Of a stretch of DNA of 64,000 nt, positions 1 to 11,823 are shown one piece after another. Both the position numbers and the translations under genes were made by a program. Numbering within the stretch: the first letter of the stretch is position 1; each line of letters begins with the position of its first letter. Source of the DNA: Porites lobata (Eukaryota; Cnidaria; Anthozoa; Scleractinia; Poritidae); assembly GCA_942486035.1 (NCBI GenBank), contig CALNXK010000095.1, positions 1,349,501 through 1,413,500 on the forward strand, in the 5' to 3' direction. Below the pieces are notes generated by a model. It saw only the letters and a list, made by a program, of their open reading frames with translations. It had not been told where the DNA came from and did not search any database.

Positions 1-1718
1 TCAAAGTTGACAATGTACGAAAAAGAGAACATTTGGAAGAATGCAAGATTGTTTCTGTTTCCTTTTGAAATACTTGGTGGTGGTACACCGAACATGATTC
101 GAAACGGGGCGCCGTTTTTGTTAAACCAGAACCAGTTTGACGAATTATTATGACGCTGCTTCCACCACGCCATGTCTTCATCTTCTTTCATCCAGTTTAG
201 AGGAGAGTTGCCCACATAAGTAGACTTTTGACCCAACCAGTCCCTGCTTGGAAAATCCCAGCCCATGTCCACTTTGAGCCAGTTCTCACCATTCTTAATG
301 TAAGTATGTTTATGTTCCATTTTGTAATGCCATGTTCCTTTGCTACAGCCTTGCACGTTGATGTAGAAAAGGTTCTGTTTAGAACTGTACGTTAGCGTGG
401 CTATCACAAGTTGCGTGAACATCATGTCTTTTTCAGTATACTTGCTTTGGCGTGGACTAAATGGGTGAAGCAGAACAGTAGCACTCCATTCTTCTGGAAG
501 GATAGGCCGCATGAGGGTGTTCTGAATCTGCTTCAAATCTGGTAGTTTTGGTGCTGGCAAATGATTAACATCACACTCTTTTTCAGACACGTAGATAGTG
601 AGCTCTGATTTGTTTTCTGGTATAGGAGACCATACTACCAGAAATACTGCTGGATTAACTCCGTAAGTTTTTTCGGCATGAGAGTGCCACTTCGGAACAA
701 AAAACTTTTGTCCTGGGTCTAAAACATAAAGACTGGATGAAGTGTGAAGCTTGAACGCAAAACGACCCTGCAAGAGCGACATTTCCGCGTCAGAAGGATG
801 CATGTGACAAGGTTTGGCCCAATAAGCTCCTGTTGCCACCATCACAATAACTTGGTTAAGACTCATTGCCAACGTCTTCTGAGCCGAACTTTTCCCTCCT
901 GCAATGGCTGCGAGAAGCTCTTTACTGATTGCACTAAGATCAACATGAGATAACAAGTCCTGCCAAGCTATGCCCATGTGTCGAATGGCACAGTCAGGAT
1001 CATCTTTGTGACACTCTCCATCCTCACCTTTATCCTGCGCTGTGGAGAGGAGAGAATAAAAGGATTGTTTATCAGTTTGGAGCTTTATTCTAGATATAGT
1101 TTAAATACAATAATTTCCATTAAGAATGACACATTCCTCACTTTCGATTCTGGTCGCGTCTAATCACTCTTGCATGCTCCATGACACTTTGCGCAAGTCT
1201 CGGTGGATGTCAGAGTTTTGCGTATTGTACTTGGTTAGAGCAAAAATAATATATACTACCAGTAATATGGTAATAAAATATATTTTGTTGCAAACGTTGT
1301 TTACAAAAAGGTCCAAGTGTAGTGACAAACTGATTGTTATATAATATATAATTTACGATTCAGGGCATATAGCGTTGCAATCTATATTGTCTATGGAGGG
1401 CAACATTATTGTTTCTGGTGTATTCTATTGTGTTATATCATTCTTTGAAATCCACTTTATAGGTATTGTGTATGCACGAATTATGACTGGTTTGGATAGA
1501 TTTTAAATCCTTGTATATGAAATAATGACTGGCTTAAACGGATAAATTTTAGATTCTTGTGTGCCCTAAATATAATAACTGGTTTAAGCTGATAGTTTTC
1601 AAATTCTGCCCGGTAGCATCTAGCTTGCGTTCATCCCGAAGCAACACTCACCCAGTAAAGCAGTAGCAGCTGATACCAGAACAAAAAGCACCACGTCCCT
1701 TGACAATCTACCAAACAT
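1..1718 (-). CDS. Secreted cupin-like protein, 3' end outside the window
   Basis: Two exons are visible. Exon 1 (1718-1652) encodes a signal peptide that starts MFGRLSRDVVLFVLVSAA, and it ends at a consensus donor (gtgagt). Exon 2 begins at 1039 after a pyrimidine-rich acceptor and stays open to the window edge. The split codon (G + CG, Ala) joins in frame, giving about 368 residues. Around residues 101-145 the sequence has HMHPSDAEM, then a short beta-rich stretch, then DPGQKFFVPKWHSHAE. This is the spacing of the two metal-binding motifs of a cupin barrel (HxH...E, then PG...VP..H). The later part is rich in Trp and Asn (GENWLKVDMGWDF; NNSSNWFWFNKNG) and I do not recognise it. The signal peptide and open frame are seen directly. 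The cupin fold is inference, and the enzyme or binding role is unknown. The intron 1040-1651 holds nothing further. Confidence 0.8.
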
Positions 1719-2000
1719 AGTGGCTATTGGCTGTTGTTCTGTAAAGTAATAAAGAATTCTTAGAAACGAATAGGTTCATTTTCTAGGAAATGAGACAAAG
1801 GTCAAACGTCGGAGTGAATGAGGCAGCTTAATGCTGCTAGTGCGTATTGCACCTCTGGGCCACCAGAAATCAGATCGCATTCGTTTCACGAAATTTGAAC
1901 AGTAGTTAATTAAAATTCTGTGGCGCTTGTCGGTATTGCCAATTCCTGTTTATTTATTGTATCACAGCGTATGCATGATATGAGCATTTTGGACATTTCA
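1719..2000. other. 5' flank of the secreted cupin-like gene
   Basis: This is the upstream flank of the minus-strand gene that starts at 1718. No clear TATA box or other exon was found. The promoter probably lies here, but no element can be named from the sequence. Confidence 0.3.
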
Positions 2001-2004
2001 AGAA

Positions 2005-2240
2005 GTCCTCAAACTTAGGCCTCGATTACACTATACCATATTCATCCGGAGCATAGCGATTTTCATACCGGATCGGGGGTGCTGTTTACACAACGATGCA
2101 GCAATCCGATACGCCGCGGAGCGAAAATCACTCCGTTTGGAGGTGATATGAAAAGTAATCCGGTACGTACCGTACCATAAAAAGCCTAGTGTGAACAGGC
2201 AATCCGGTACGCTCCGGTGGAAGATCAACATTGTCGGCAT
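2005..2240. repeat. MITE-like 'ttacactatacc...agtgtgaac' repeat
   Basis: The segment starts with ttacactataccatattc and ends near agtgtgaacaggc. It is full of short inverted 'tccggta/taccgga' words. Related sequence recurs at about 15460-16030, 22020-22270, 24545-24740, 25260-25400, 33955-34200, 38790-39030 and 41300-41550. The pattern (outward-facing gttcacactat termini with internal tatccggtat words) looks like an old non-autonomous DNA element. Termini and target duplications are too decayed to fix. Confidence 0.5.
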
Positions 2241-2316
2241 TTTCTCGGTTTATATGTGCCATCATGCTACAAGATCGAGTACGCTGTTTAATTTGTCTTA
2301 CAAACAGTTATTATTT

Positions 2317-2752
2317 CTAGCAAATATAAGTAAGTTTAATATTAGTAACATCGACTTTTTCCTTTCCAGAAGGTAAAATTAAAAAGAATTCACGCTTGGA
2401 AATTTTTATTCCAATTTCGGCCACGGAAAGTGTCCCCAGTTTCCAGTCCCTTAATAGAAGTTCTATAGCGCGGTCATTTGGCAGCCATTTTCGCTCAAGA
2501 ATCCTGGTTAGAATTTGGCCATTTGCGGAAGAATGGGTACTAGGGTTGTTGCTCAAAAACAAATTTCTACAGGCTTTAAGCTTTCTGTTGATATGCGATT
2601 TGCACGTGTTTACATCTTTCTTCTGCAAAAATTTTCCTTGTGCTTTTACTCTCTGTTTCAAGCACACCGATTTCGCCGTCCTACAAGAAAAATTGGGTAT
2701 TTTTGTGGTAAATTTTCTCGGTAGGGAACATATTATTGTCATGTTATCGTAA
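2317..2752. other. Doubly open region, coding status undecided
   Basis: Both strands are open here: 118 codons on plus (2396-2752) and 141 on minus (2742-2317). The plus frame contains SVPSFQSLNRSSIARSFGSH. The minus frame contains LERKWLPNDRAIELLLRDWK, which looks somewhat more protein-like (charged, helical). Neither frame has clear splice sites linking it to a neighbour. It lies just 5' of the coiled-coil gene at 2867, so it could be a divergent exon or promoter sequence of a repeated gene family. I cannot assign it. Confidence 0.2.
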
Positions 2753-2866
2753 ACAAAAAACCTGAAACCTTGGCTGTGTGTTCCTCGTTTTGTTTTTTTG
2801 CCGGATGCCTCTACTTCTTAGAGATGTTCGCTTTTATATGGCTCGCAGAGCGGTTTAATTGGGTAG

Positions 2867-3949
2867 CAAATCAAGAAGAAAGAGCTCTACGTCGAAGAAA
2901 TGCAAGTCAAATTTTCCTGTTGGGGAGCTCAGCAAGCAGAGGGCTACGCTTCGAGCGGAGTACCTTTCGAAATCAAAGGAAATTTGTACTTTAAATAAAA
3001 AGATTCAGCGACTCAAGAATAAGGTAAGTTTAGCTTGAAAAGTTTTTTTTTAGTGAAAAGTGTGGACTGCCGTGTGGAAAGAAAATTCTGCAGGTTTTGT
3101 ATTTTTGCGATTTTTCCAGCGATCCGCTAAAATTTACTCCAGAGTAAATGTTCTAAGTTAAATTCGCTACCTTCATTTCTTACAGAAGTAGTGGGAAGAA
3201 GTTGATAAAATATCAAGCAAATTCATCTCGTGTGATCATGTCCGTAATTCTCATGACCACTCTTGTTAACAAGGCATTGATATTACAAGGAGAAATTTGA
3301 TGCTGATCACTCATAGGGCTTAAAGGTTTTACTTACGTTCTTTGACTTGCAGAAAACTCAACTAAAAGAAAATATTGATCAGGTAAAAGCTGATCTTCCT
3401 GCTGTCAAAAGTAAAAGGTTAGTTTTCGAAGTGACAGCTAACACGTCCACTCAAAGGAAAAAAAGTCCAACTGTACTCAGTGATGAGGGAAAGCTAAATA
3501 TGCCTCAGCGAAGTGCCAGCAGAAGACAACTTGAAACGTTGGTTGCAGCAACAGAGGTGAATGGTGGATCTGTTGAAAACAGGTCCCTAGCCTTGGATGG
3601 CATGTTTTCAACACTGACTAAATATGCGAAGACAGCAGCTTTATCCAAATACTTTTCTTCATCAAAAAAGATGAGAAAAGCTAGTCTAGCAGTAATAAAA
3701 CCTCAGGTTAAACAGTATGAGCAAAGTGATCATAATGTCATTCGTTCACTTTCTATGCTTTATGCAGGAGGACTGATGGGAAAGGTAAAATATGAACAAT
3801 CAAGATCAGCTCTTGTTATGAAAAATACTGAGAAACACACCAAGAAACTTTTATCCCTTACGAAAATATGGTCTATTTTAAATATATTTTATATGCTATT
3901 TTATTCCTATCATTTTTATATTTTTTCCCTATTTTTATGGACTATTTGA
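2867..3949 (+). pseudogene. Coiled-coil gene fragment, two exons, truncated at both ends
   Basis: Exon a runs from about 2867 (after a possible tag acceptor, with an in-frame stop just upstream) to 3023 at a strong gtaagt donor. Exon b starts at 3353 after ttgcag. Both are phase 0 and join in frame. The joined product is a basic coiled coil (SKSKEICTLNKKIQRLKNK | KTQLKENIDQVKADLPAVKS), followed by a Lys/Ser-rich region and a helical segment (SSSKKMRKASLAVI; RSLSMLYAGGLMGKVKYEQS). From about 3865 the frame passes into an A/T-rich tandem repeat and ends at 3949 in hydrophobic low-complexity residues. That tail is not credible protein, so the gene appears cut by the satellite. No start codon was found. 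The family is unrecognised. It resembles repeated anonymous gene families of corals, either transposon-associated or domesticated. Confidence 0.45.
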
Positions 3950-4350
3950 AAGCAATTTTTTTTATCTATTTTAAACCTATTATTTTGAAACAAAAAATAG
4001 CAAAAAAAATAGTCCAGATCTGCGTAATAAAAACTTTTGTAAATTAGCTTTAAAATAGCTTTAAAATAGCCTAAAAATAGCCTTAAATGTGTATGCAAGT
4101 TGATGAGAAAATAGTGTGAATAAGACAAGCTTAAAATAAAATAGGTTGAAAATAGCCTTAAAATAGGAAAAATGAGGGATAAAATAGATATAAAATAGGG
4201 ATAAAATAGTTTAAAAATAGGCTCCCTATTTTAAAATGTAGTTTATCCAGGGATAAAATAGGTTTAAAATAGACATAAAATATGAATAAAATCGGGATCA
4301 GTAGGAAAAACCTTGGACAAGAAACTGAAAATAGCCTTAAAATAGAGGAT
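3862..4350. repeat. A/T-rich degenerate satellite (aaaatag words)
   Basis: The stretch is dominated by irregular repeats of ttaaaatag / aaaatagcc / gggataaaatag, some in inverted orientation near 3940-4010. It overlaps the end of the coiled-coil reading frame and seems to have replaced that gene's 3' part. Confidence 0.75.
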
Positions 4351-4720
4351 CAATATCAGTGTTCTCGTGTTCTCCCAACATCCCGCGTGAGGTTATTGCG
4401 CCGGTAACCCCCTCGAAAATATGGTTTATTGCTTAAATATTTACGACAGAAAGTATACACGAACCTGAATTCTTGCCTAAGCGCCTGAGCAACCTAAATC
4501 CTCAGACTCACTTTCCGATAAATTATCATAGTACGTACACCTCAGTTTGTTAAACTTTTATTTATCCTACGACACCTTGCATCGATCTAGCCCACATCTC
4601 CTAACCTTTGGTTATTACTAGTCTTTATTTCATTCATTTAAAATATTTCTGCGCTTCTGATTGGCTTATATATCCCGGTTAATTTTTCATAACGAGCTAA
4701 CGCTGACAAAATTTGGATGA
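4351..4720. other. Intergenic, nothing recognised
   Basis: No convincing exon, RNA gene or repeat structure was seen between the satellite and the palindrome. Confidence 0.4.
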
Positions 4721-4810
4721 TTTACGTCATTCGTCCAATAATTTTTCTATTATTGGACGATTGACGTCAATCGTCCAATAATAGAAAAATTATTGGACGA
4801 ATGACGTCAA
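4721..4810. repeat. 90-bp near-perfect palindrome with CRE motifs
   Basis: Two 45-bp arms match around the centre at 4765/4766 with one mismatched pair (position 4723). The centre itself is TTGACGTCAA, and the right end is ATGACGTCAA, so two intact TGACGTCA (CRE-type) octamers are present (4762-4769 and 4802-4809). The left-end copy is broken by the mismatch. There is no spacer, so it would extrude as a cruciform. It is probably the relic of a tiny palindromic MITE. Whether the CRE-like sites bind anything is unknown. Confidence 0.85.
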
Positions 4811-5069
4811 CAACAGAAACGGCGCCGGCCTTGTCTGGCAGCGAGCGGGAAGCGAGATGGCTGCAGAAAGATTTCAAGCGCTTAGCAAACATGAAATAGC
4901 CGAGTTACTGACTGAATTATAATTATAATTCATTGAGTTTCACAATTTAAAACTTGGATTTTTTTTTAGTTTCACATGTTGCGAGCTTGTGAACTTGGCA
5001 TGTTGTTACTGAACTTAATAGAGCCTACTTTTTAATTATTTCAAAATTCTTTAAATATTTTGATTGACT

Positions 5070-5220
5070 AATAAAACCATTATTGAATTCGCCTTCGTAT
5101 GATATGAAGAATTATGCAGACCTCGGAGGGTGTGATCCACCGATGCCGGAGATAACACCCTCCTCGGTCTGCATAATTCTTCATATTATACTCAGCCTCA
5201 TCCAATAACTGTTTATAAGT
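5070..5220. mobile_element. Foldback MITE with 'tatgaagaattatgcagacc' arms
   Basis: The left arm (5099-5133) and right arm (5154-5190) are inverted copies of tatgaagaattatgcagacc followed by a gaggagggtgt-type word. Weaker outer matching (attattgaattcgcc against attggatgaggc) extends the element to about 150 bp. A short loop lies between the arms. No coding capacity. Confidence 0.75.
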
Positions 5221-7167
5221 TTAAGTATACTTTTCACACGGCATTCGGTGCATGATGCGTGAAGTCATGTCAATTTCTGGGGCGAATGCGTGCATGAAAA
5301 CTAACGCATTTTCGTTCTGGGTTTAAACATTTGAGACTAAATAGAAAGTCACGATGAGAAAGAAAAGTTAAAGGAACTACGTCAACGGTCGTGCATTTTG
5401 AAAAAAATTGGCTAAACTTTTTAAAATCATTATTTCCAATCCGTTTCAATCTTCGCCTATTCCTCCTCTAGAATCGCCCCTTTGGTGTTTTTCTTCCATA
5501 GCAAACCATTAATTTTAGGTTTCGCAACACTTTTACCGTAATTTAGGCCGTCAAAGAAATGACTCAAAATATCGTGACGTAGCTCCTTTAACCAACTGGA
5601 CCAGACTTAATATAAAAACTCGGAAAACAAAAGGACTGCGCTGAAATTTATTTAAATTATTTGAAATTTAGAGGCTTCTCATTTGCGACTAAAGTTTCGA
5701 ATAGAATATTGATGACGTCACGTGAAAACAAAGAATTTGTTTCGTGTAGCAGTTCAGGTTCGACTGAATTAAGTTCGAAGTTTGACTCAAACAGGCGTTC
5801 TCAATTATTTAAGTCGACACCAAACTGTCATTTGGTTCGGCTCATGTGAAGTACGGCGTTTGACCCGGGCCTAATAAGCTAACTAAAGTACCTGCGCTCA
5901 ATAATACGTTAATTGAATGCTACAAATCAATCAGACAAACCTTAAACGAAAAAGATTGATCTCAACAAGGAAAGATCCCCCCAAAATATACAAGCTTGAG
6001 CGGTTTTTTTTTTCAACAATCTGCAAAATGAAGTGCAGTAAGACTAAACTGAGTGCTTATTCGACTGGATCCACTTGGCTGAATGCAATTCCTTTTTAAT
6101 TTTTAAAAGAGCTTCACGAAACCAAAATTTGCAGCAGTAAGGTTTTGTTTTGCTTAGAAAAATAAAAAATCTAATTAAACGTCAATTGCCGACTTTCTTT
6201 TGCAAATAACACGATCAGTGCACGAATTCCTGAACAAACGACCTGTTTAGTTGGTAATTAATTTCAAAGATAGAACTCATTCCAGGGTATTAACTTCTGT
6301 TATCAGAAACGCGATCGGGATAATTAAACAGTAAAACACTAATTTTTCCTACGTTTTTCTTGTTGACGCTCCAAAAGTCTTTTGGCCATGTGCTAAATAG
6401 TATTTCTATGTGTTTAAGCTCAACTTTTGAATAACAGATCGAACTGCGTTGGGACTTAAGTTGTGTGAAAGAATTAAGACACGATTACCACGCTAACTTA
6501 ACTGTACATACCAATGATGCTCCAGAAATTCAGACAGCCAACAGTGCTTGTTACTGAAAACAGAAACGAAATGAGTCCTCATCAAAAGAGAGAAGAAAAG
6601 AGTTTAAGTCATGTACTTAAACTTACGACAAACGGGCATCTAAAATGTACACTTACTTCTTTGAGCTTTACTGCGGAAGTGGTACAAGGTGTTCAAGCCA
6701 ACTTGTTATTAAGTAAGGGACGCAGCATGATTAAAATATCTCAAAAACAAAGAAACAATTTAATATTTTAAAGCAAGGCCAAAATGGGACGTGATTACGC
6801 TCTTCCAGAAGTCATTCAAAGTCATTCATTGTGTATGGGATGTCATCCTCGGCCGACATGTTTATAGCTATCGGCTGTCTCTTAAAGAAATTTCAGTTTC
6901 ATTTTGATGTGTATTCTGATCAGCAAAGTTATACTCATTTAACTGAAGGTTTTTTTTCCTCTCGTTTATACGTTAAAAAGAAAAATAAGAAGAAAGAAAC
7001 TAACAAACGAACAAACGAGTAATAGGGTAGTCATTTATTTGCGCAACTTGCTCCAGGCACTTCTAACACATTTGCACGGCATAGAATAAAATAACAAATA
7101 AAACTCTATAAGCTAAATAATAATAAAGTCATCTTGTTGTTAAAATTTTTAATGAAATTAAAAAATA

Positions 7168-7168
<1 letters not shown>
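5221..7168. other. Long intergenic stretch without recognisable genes
   Basis: Only short open frames without splice-site support occur, all below about 86 codons. A/T content is high and several homopolymer runs are present. Nothing here could be supported as a gene. Confidence 0.5.

Positions 7169-7216
<48 letters not shown>
7169..7216. repeat. (AAT)n microsatellite
   Basis: Uninterrupted aat trinucleotides, about 16 units, lie inside a wider A/T-rich stretch (7080-7300). Confidence 0.95.
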
Positions 7217-7218
<2 letters not shown>

Positions 7219-7786
7219 GAATAGAAGAAATAAAAGGTTAATTAAAACGAATAATACAAGTAAAAAAATAATGAAGAATAAGAGAAGAATACGCTACAGT
7301 GTCCATATCTTGAGTGACGGTTGCTATGCTCAATTTCCTGTTATAATTTTACCTCGGATCTCGTGCAGGTTAGCAGGGGTCAGATTAGCTGTCATCGGTA
7401 GTGATCTTCAGAGGCGATGAAACAATTCTAAATTTCGCAACTGTCTGTTAATATGGTTAAAACAATACTAGGCGGGGTAAAAACATGTAAATAAAGTCGA
7501 GCGCGGTCTTTTCAACTATTCTCCGGATCGGATAAGCCCGACCAAGCCATCATTGTATGGAGTATATGTGAGTTACTTTTTGTCGTTTCCTGGTCGAGAA
7601 TTTCTGTGTTGGTTCGCGATCAAAATCGTTTCCCCTGGAAGCGATTGGTATTTGGAAGAACATTTAAACAGATCGGACAGGTTAGGAGAATTCAAGCTTC
7701 TCTTCCGGAAACCGGAGATGGCCAGCCTTCCTTCTTCACATTGGTTCAAATGCGAGGCCAATTCAGCCTTAGATCAGTAGGTTTAC

Positions 7787-7986
7787 CTTGCGACACATTA
7801 ATTCTGGTTTGTATAATGACCTGATTAATCGTAAGACTCCTTGAAGGTAAGCTTTCTCCTTTAATTTATTTATTTCTGCTTCGAGCATATCCGCGCCAAA
7901 ACCTCCTAAATGCCCGCCAAATTTTATGTGGCGCTCCCGATCGTACAGCTCGTGTTTAGGAAGAAACAGGCCCAGCATAACTTCCT
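7787..7986 (-). CDS. Candidate isolated exon
   Basis: On minus, an acceptor-like ttgcctccag precedes 7986 and an AAG|gtaaac donor follows 7787. Between them 200 bp stay open and protein-like, with residues such as VMLGLFLPKHELYDRERH and DMLEAEINKLKEKAYLQG, including an amphipathic helix. No flanking exon could be joined. It may be an exon of a decayed gene or a chance frame. Function unknown. Confidence 0.3.
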
Positions 7987-8599
7987 CTGGAGGCAATTTT
8001 GTGTTACAAAAAGTACCCTAATAAAGAAGTCGAGAAGCTCTATTAATTTCGTGCGACATTGTCTTGATAAACAAAGGAATGTGTTGAAAATTATAGACGT
8101 CCGTGTTTTATAATACACATACACACTTAGCGGCCAAATTGCTATATCTCTGATCTTTTTTCAACTGTTTGCTTGTTGCCGATGTTTAAATGCTTCATCA
8201 TGATCCAGTGTCACTTCATGCTCAGATCTTTGTTTCAATTAATGAGAAAATTATCTTACAGTTAAAACACTCTTTGCACAATAATAAAGCCAGTAATTAT
8301 TGCAAAATATTGCGTTGTTGCATGCGTTCTCAACACAGCTGGATGGAGCTCTGCCTATTAAAATAATCGTTTTCTTAGTATCTAATGGGCGAAAATGACT
8401 CCCATTGGTAGCAAATTGTGCTACAAAGCCATGAATAAGGGCTATTCGAAGTATAAACCTCGTTATTTTGATCATGCAAAAATGAAATGAAACGCGTTAA
8501 AAATATCAGACGCTCGTGTTACCCATACCCCTACCGACGTACCTAATGTAGTTCACAGAGAGAGGGTGGAGTGTTAAGTCTGCTCGTTATTTGTAAGTC

Positions 8600-9362
8600 C
8601 CTAAAAATCTAAGTAGCTTTCTTTTTCTTTTAAAATTTTTTTACGGAGGAATCGAAATGAGTTTTGGTTGATTGGTTGTGTCCATCGCGGTTCACCCCTA
8701 TTTGTTTTTTTAATAAAATACGACTGCGCGAACGGTCTCTATTATTTTTCACGAGCCGAGAGCTTTGATATAATTCACCGAAAACAAATTCATGAACATG
8801 GTTCAGGGTGCTTTTATGTTGGGTGTGTCGCCTGATTAAAAGCGAGCGATCGGGTGAGTCGCCTTCGCTTAGTGCAAGAAGACTTTGTAAAACGTGTGAA
8901 TGTATATTAAATGAATCTTTCTGTAAAAAAAAAAACAAAAAACGAGGCCTTAGGAAAGTTTATAAGGTAAAATAGTCTTGGAAAACGGTTTGCCGAATAT
9001 ATTTTTCTTTTGTTTGGGACTTGCTAAGATTGTATTTCAACTAGACGCTTAGAATTCGTAAATGAACTTATTCTTTGGGTGATTCAAAACAAAGTCAAAC
9101 AACGACCAAAGTTCCGTCTGCACGTGCTCTTCTGGGTGAGTCGCCCGAAAAAGCAAGCGATCGGGTGTGTCGCCTTCGCTTAGTGCAAGGGAACTTGGTT
9201 GGTTATGGCTCGTGAAAAATAATAGAGACCGTTCGTGCAATGGTATTTTATTAAAAAATCAAATAGGGGGGAACCGCGATGGACGCAACCAATCAACCAA
9301 AATTCATTTTGATTCCCCCTTAAAAAATTTTTTAAATGAAAAGAAAGCTACTTAGATTTAGA
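8600..9362. mobile_element. Foldback element with inverted arms and an inner direct repeat
   Basis: The left arm (about 8604-8757) and right arm (about 9205-9362) are inverted copies. They share ctaagtagctttctttt, ttggttgattggttg, a gtccatcgcggtt word and gtctctattatttttcacga. Between the arms, two direct copies of a sequence with gcgatcgggtg and gtcgccttcgcttagtgca lie at about 8814-8888 and 9123-9197. Minus-strand frames over those copies encode similar LALSEGDsPDR peptides, but they are simply repeats. This looks like a non-autonomous foldback transposon. Confidence 0.75.
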
Positions 9363-9869
9363 AATAGAAATTTCGGGGGAGAGCATTTAAGGCGGGACTA
9401 TTGCCTTTTTTGAGAAAAGGCCGGTGAAATCTCCTATTTAGATTCTGCTCCCCAGAGAAGGCTACTGTAAAAACTATTTAAATTTATAGTTAATGTAAAT
9501 TCTATTAAATTTAAATCGCTGCACTATTGTTCATCTTCGGTGAATAAATGCATATTGATTCTGAGGTATCTCCTGTTTGACAATTTGTGCAAAACTCTTC
9601 TACACCGTCACAAGTTTTCCAACTGATGCACTGTTTTGGAGCGATTTTCATTTTATCAGGTTCTTTTTTTTAGTTGTGTTCGTCTCATCAGCTTTTTAGT
9701 AGTGTCTGCTAAAATGAGCGGTTGAAAGATATGTCGGATAAAGCTTCACAGGAGGCCACGAAAGGAGATTCGCATTTCAGCTCAAGTATGGTTTCAAGCT
9801 GTCAACGGTCTATGCTTGGCTGAATTTAAACAATGGCCTTCTGGTCAGATGGGGGAAAAAATTTCCCCC
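9363..9869. other. Intergenic, nothing recognised
   Basis: No exon or structured repeat could be supported in this A/T-rich stretch. Confidence 0.4.
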
Positions 9870-11640
9870 ATATTTCGGTCGCTAAGGCCTGTGGCTCGCC
9901 ATGGAATCGTCCCGTGTAACATCACGTTTAGTCAATAACGCGTTTACTTTTACGCTTGCTCAGTATACAGAGGTTTAGACGGTTTCATCATATCTGAAAA
10001 ATGTGTTGCTCAGTTGTTTCTCGTTTTCTGTTACCCAAGAACCCACGTAGAGAGCGGCAGAATAGGAATGTCCTTTAAATGTAGCTATTACACTAAAATT
10101 CCAACGTTCATTGTTTTTCTTCCTTTATGCACCTCATCATCAGTTAACAACGAACGGAAGTCATTGTTTGCATAGCCGCAACGTTTGGTACAGAACCAGC
10201 CAAGACAAGTTCTAAACGCCAGTATTAAACACAATCAAATTTGAAGCTGAATTTTTGGATACGACATTCGCGTCTAAATCTTTAAACTGAGTAAGCCAGA
10301 GCCACAACATTTCCACAGAATGCCACATCCAGTATTTCCGCATGAAATTGTTCAGTACACCATAGTTATTAGAGGAGACTGGTTATGAAAAGCGGCAAAC
10401 ATCAATGATAAAAACAACAGTGCTGCAGTTTATGTTGGAAGCACCCTGAAAGTGCACAATCCTTTGCTTTCTGTTGGCAAATTGTTACGGAATAAATTAA
10501 TGCAACGTTTTTATTGGTCAATACAATCAAAATGATAGGAATTCTTTTGAACGTTGTGCACTTTCAGGTCCACAAAAACATATAACAAAGGAGTCTGACG
10601 GGTTTCATAACCATTCCACTCAATTAACTATGAGTACACAGAGCCCAAACTCGCTTCAACTGCAGCTTTTTTTAATCGATCTTTCAGGTTTTAACTGTGA
10701 ATTGCTAGGTTTAGTGGAACGTTTTTGGCTTGTTGCAAATTAGGCATAACGGTCTCTACTTAATTCGTGAAGTATCAATAACAACTTTAATGGGTAAACC
10801 ACTATGGACGACAGAAGTGTATTTAATATTAACTGGATGATTCATAATCTTACCTGTTTCTTTCAGACGTCAAATATCAAAGTCATTTGTCTAAAAAAAA
10901 GGGAAAGTAATTAATCAAGTGAGTATATTAAAAGCAAAATGGATATCAGTATTAGACCGCTTTTTCTCTTGGCTGGAAGAAAGGACACCTCTTTGAAAAG
11001 AAAATCAAAGTTTTACTGGGAGAGACATTATCCTTCATTTAATTAAAGAGCAAAAATGTTTATTTTTTTTTATTAATTTAAAAACAATTTCTTGCGTCTG
11101 AAAAGTAAGGTTTTAAATCAGGTTTTTGTTTCCCCTCTGACATGGAAATATCTACTTCCGCAATTATGTTTTCTTGATTAACATTCACTGTGCACTCATT
11201 CTGCAAAGTGTGCTAATGGCTAAAAAAATGTCAAATCTTGTTCCTTACTTTAATATCTCCAGGTGAGAAAATATTCTAGACGAATGATTGATATCGAGAC
11301 CAATAGACGCTTCGTTTAGTTAGTATAGGTTCAAGCATTTGCAGCTATAGTTTAACACCTACTTACGAACACTACACGGCCGTAGCGAGTTTATTGCGCA
11401 CACTTTCTAGTCTTTCTAGCTTACGAAAGTCTATATACTGAAACTCAATCGCTACTTACCAGAAGTAAAAACAGGGAATAAGACTTCAATCCTGTAAAAA
11501 ACTGTGATCAGTCCGTTTTACTACTTATCAATGCAGATACATAGACGCCACATCGATTTCTGCATCAGCGATGTCGTGATTCAGCATTTTTGACAGCATT
11601 ATAAGGTGTGCTTGTGAAGACATTCGATATAAGAGACCTT
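9870..11640 (+). repeat. Segmental unit U0 (oldest, most diverged copy)
   Basis: This region shares, in the same order, the landmark words of the units further downstream: gttaccc...agagcgncag near 10030, gtctaaatctttaaac near 10275, tttctttcagacgtcaaatatc near 10860, gcgtctgaaaagtaaggtttt near 11095, ctagacgaatgattgat near 11277, and tgaaactcaatcgctacttaccag near 11440. Similarity is lower than among U1-U5, so U0 appears to be an earlier duplicate. No coding sequence was seen. Confidence 0.65.
10379..10613. mobile_element. Nested MITE inside U0
   Basis: Outer inverted words tggttatgaaa (10379) and tttcataacca (about 10613) enclose an inner perfect inverted pair, cctgaaagtgcacaa (10447) and ttgtgcactttcagg (to about 10571). 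This segment is missing from the other U copies, which supports an insertion. Confidence 0.6.
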
Positions 11641-11823
11641 AGAAACCATGGCGACAACGTGAACGTCAAAAAAAAAGCGATACTCACTGCATGGTTACAA
11701 ACACTATTTTTTTTACTACTGGAACAAAAGAATCTTTAGTTTCAAGAAGCGGTGCACATGTGGTTGGCACATGATTAGGGAGTTCACGCAACCAGCGACG
11801 GCGACGGCAACGTATTTTATATT

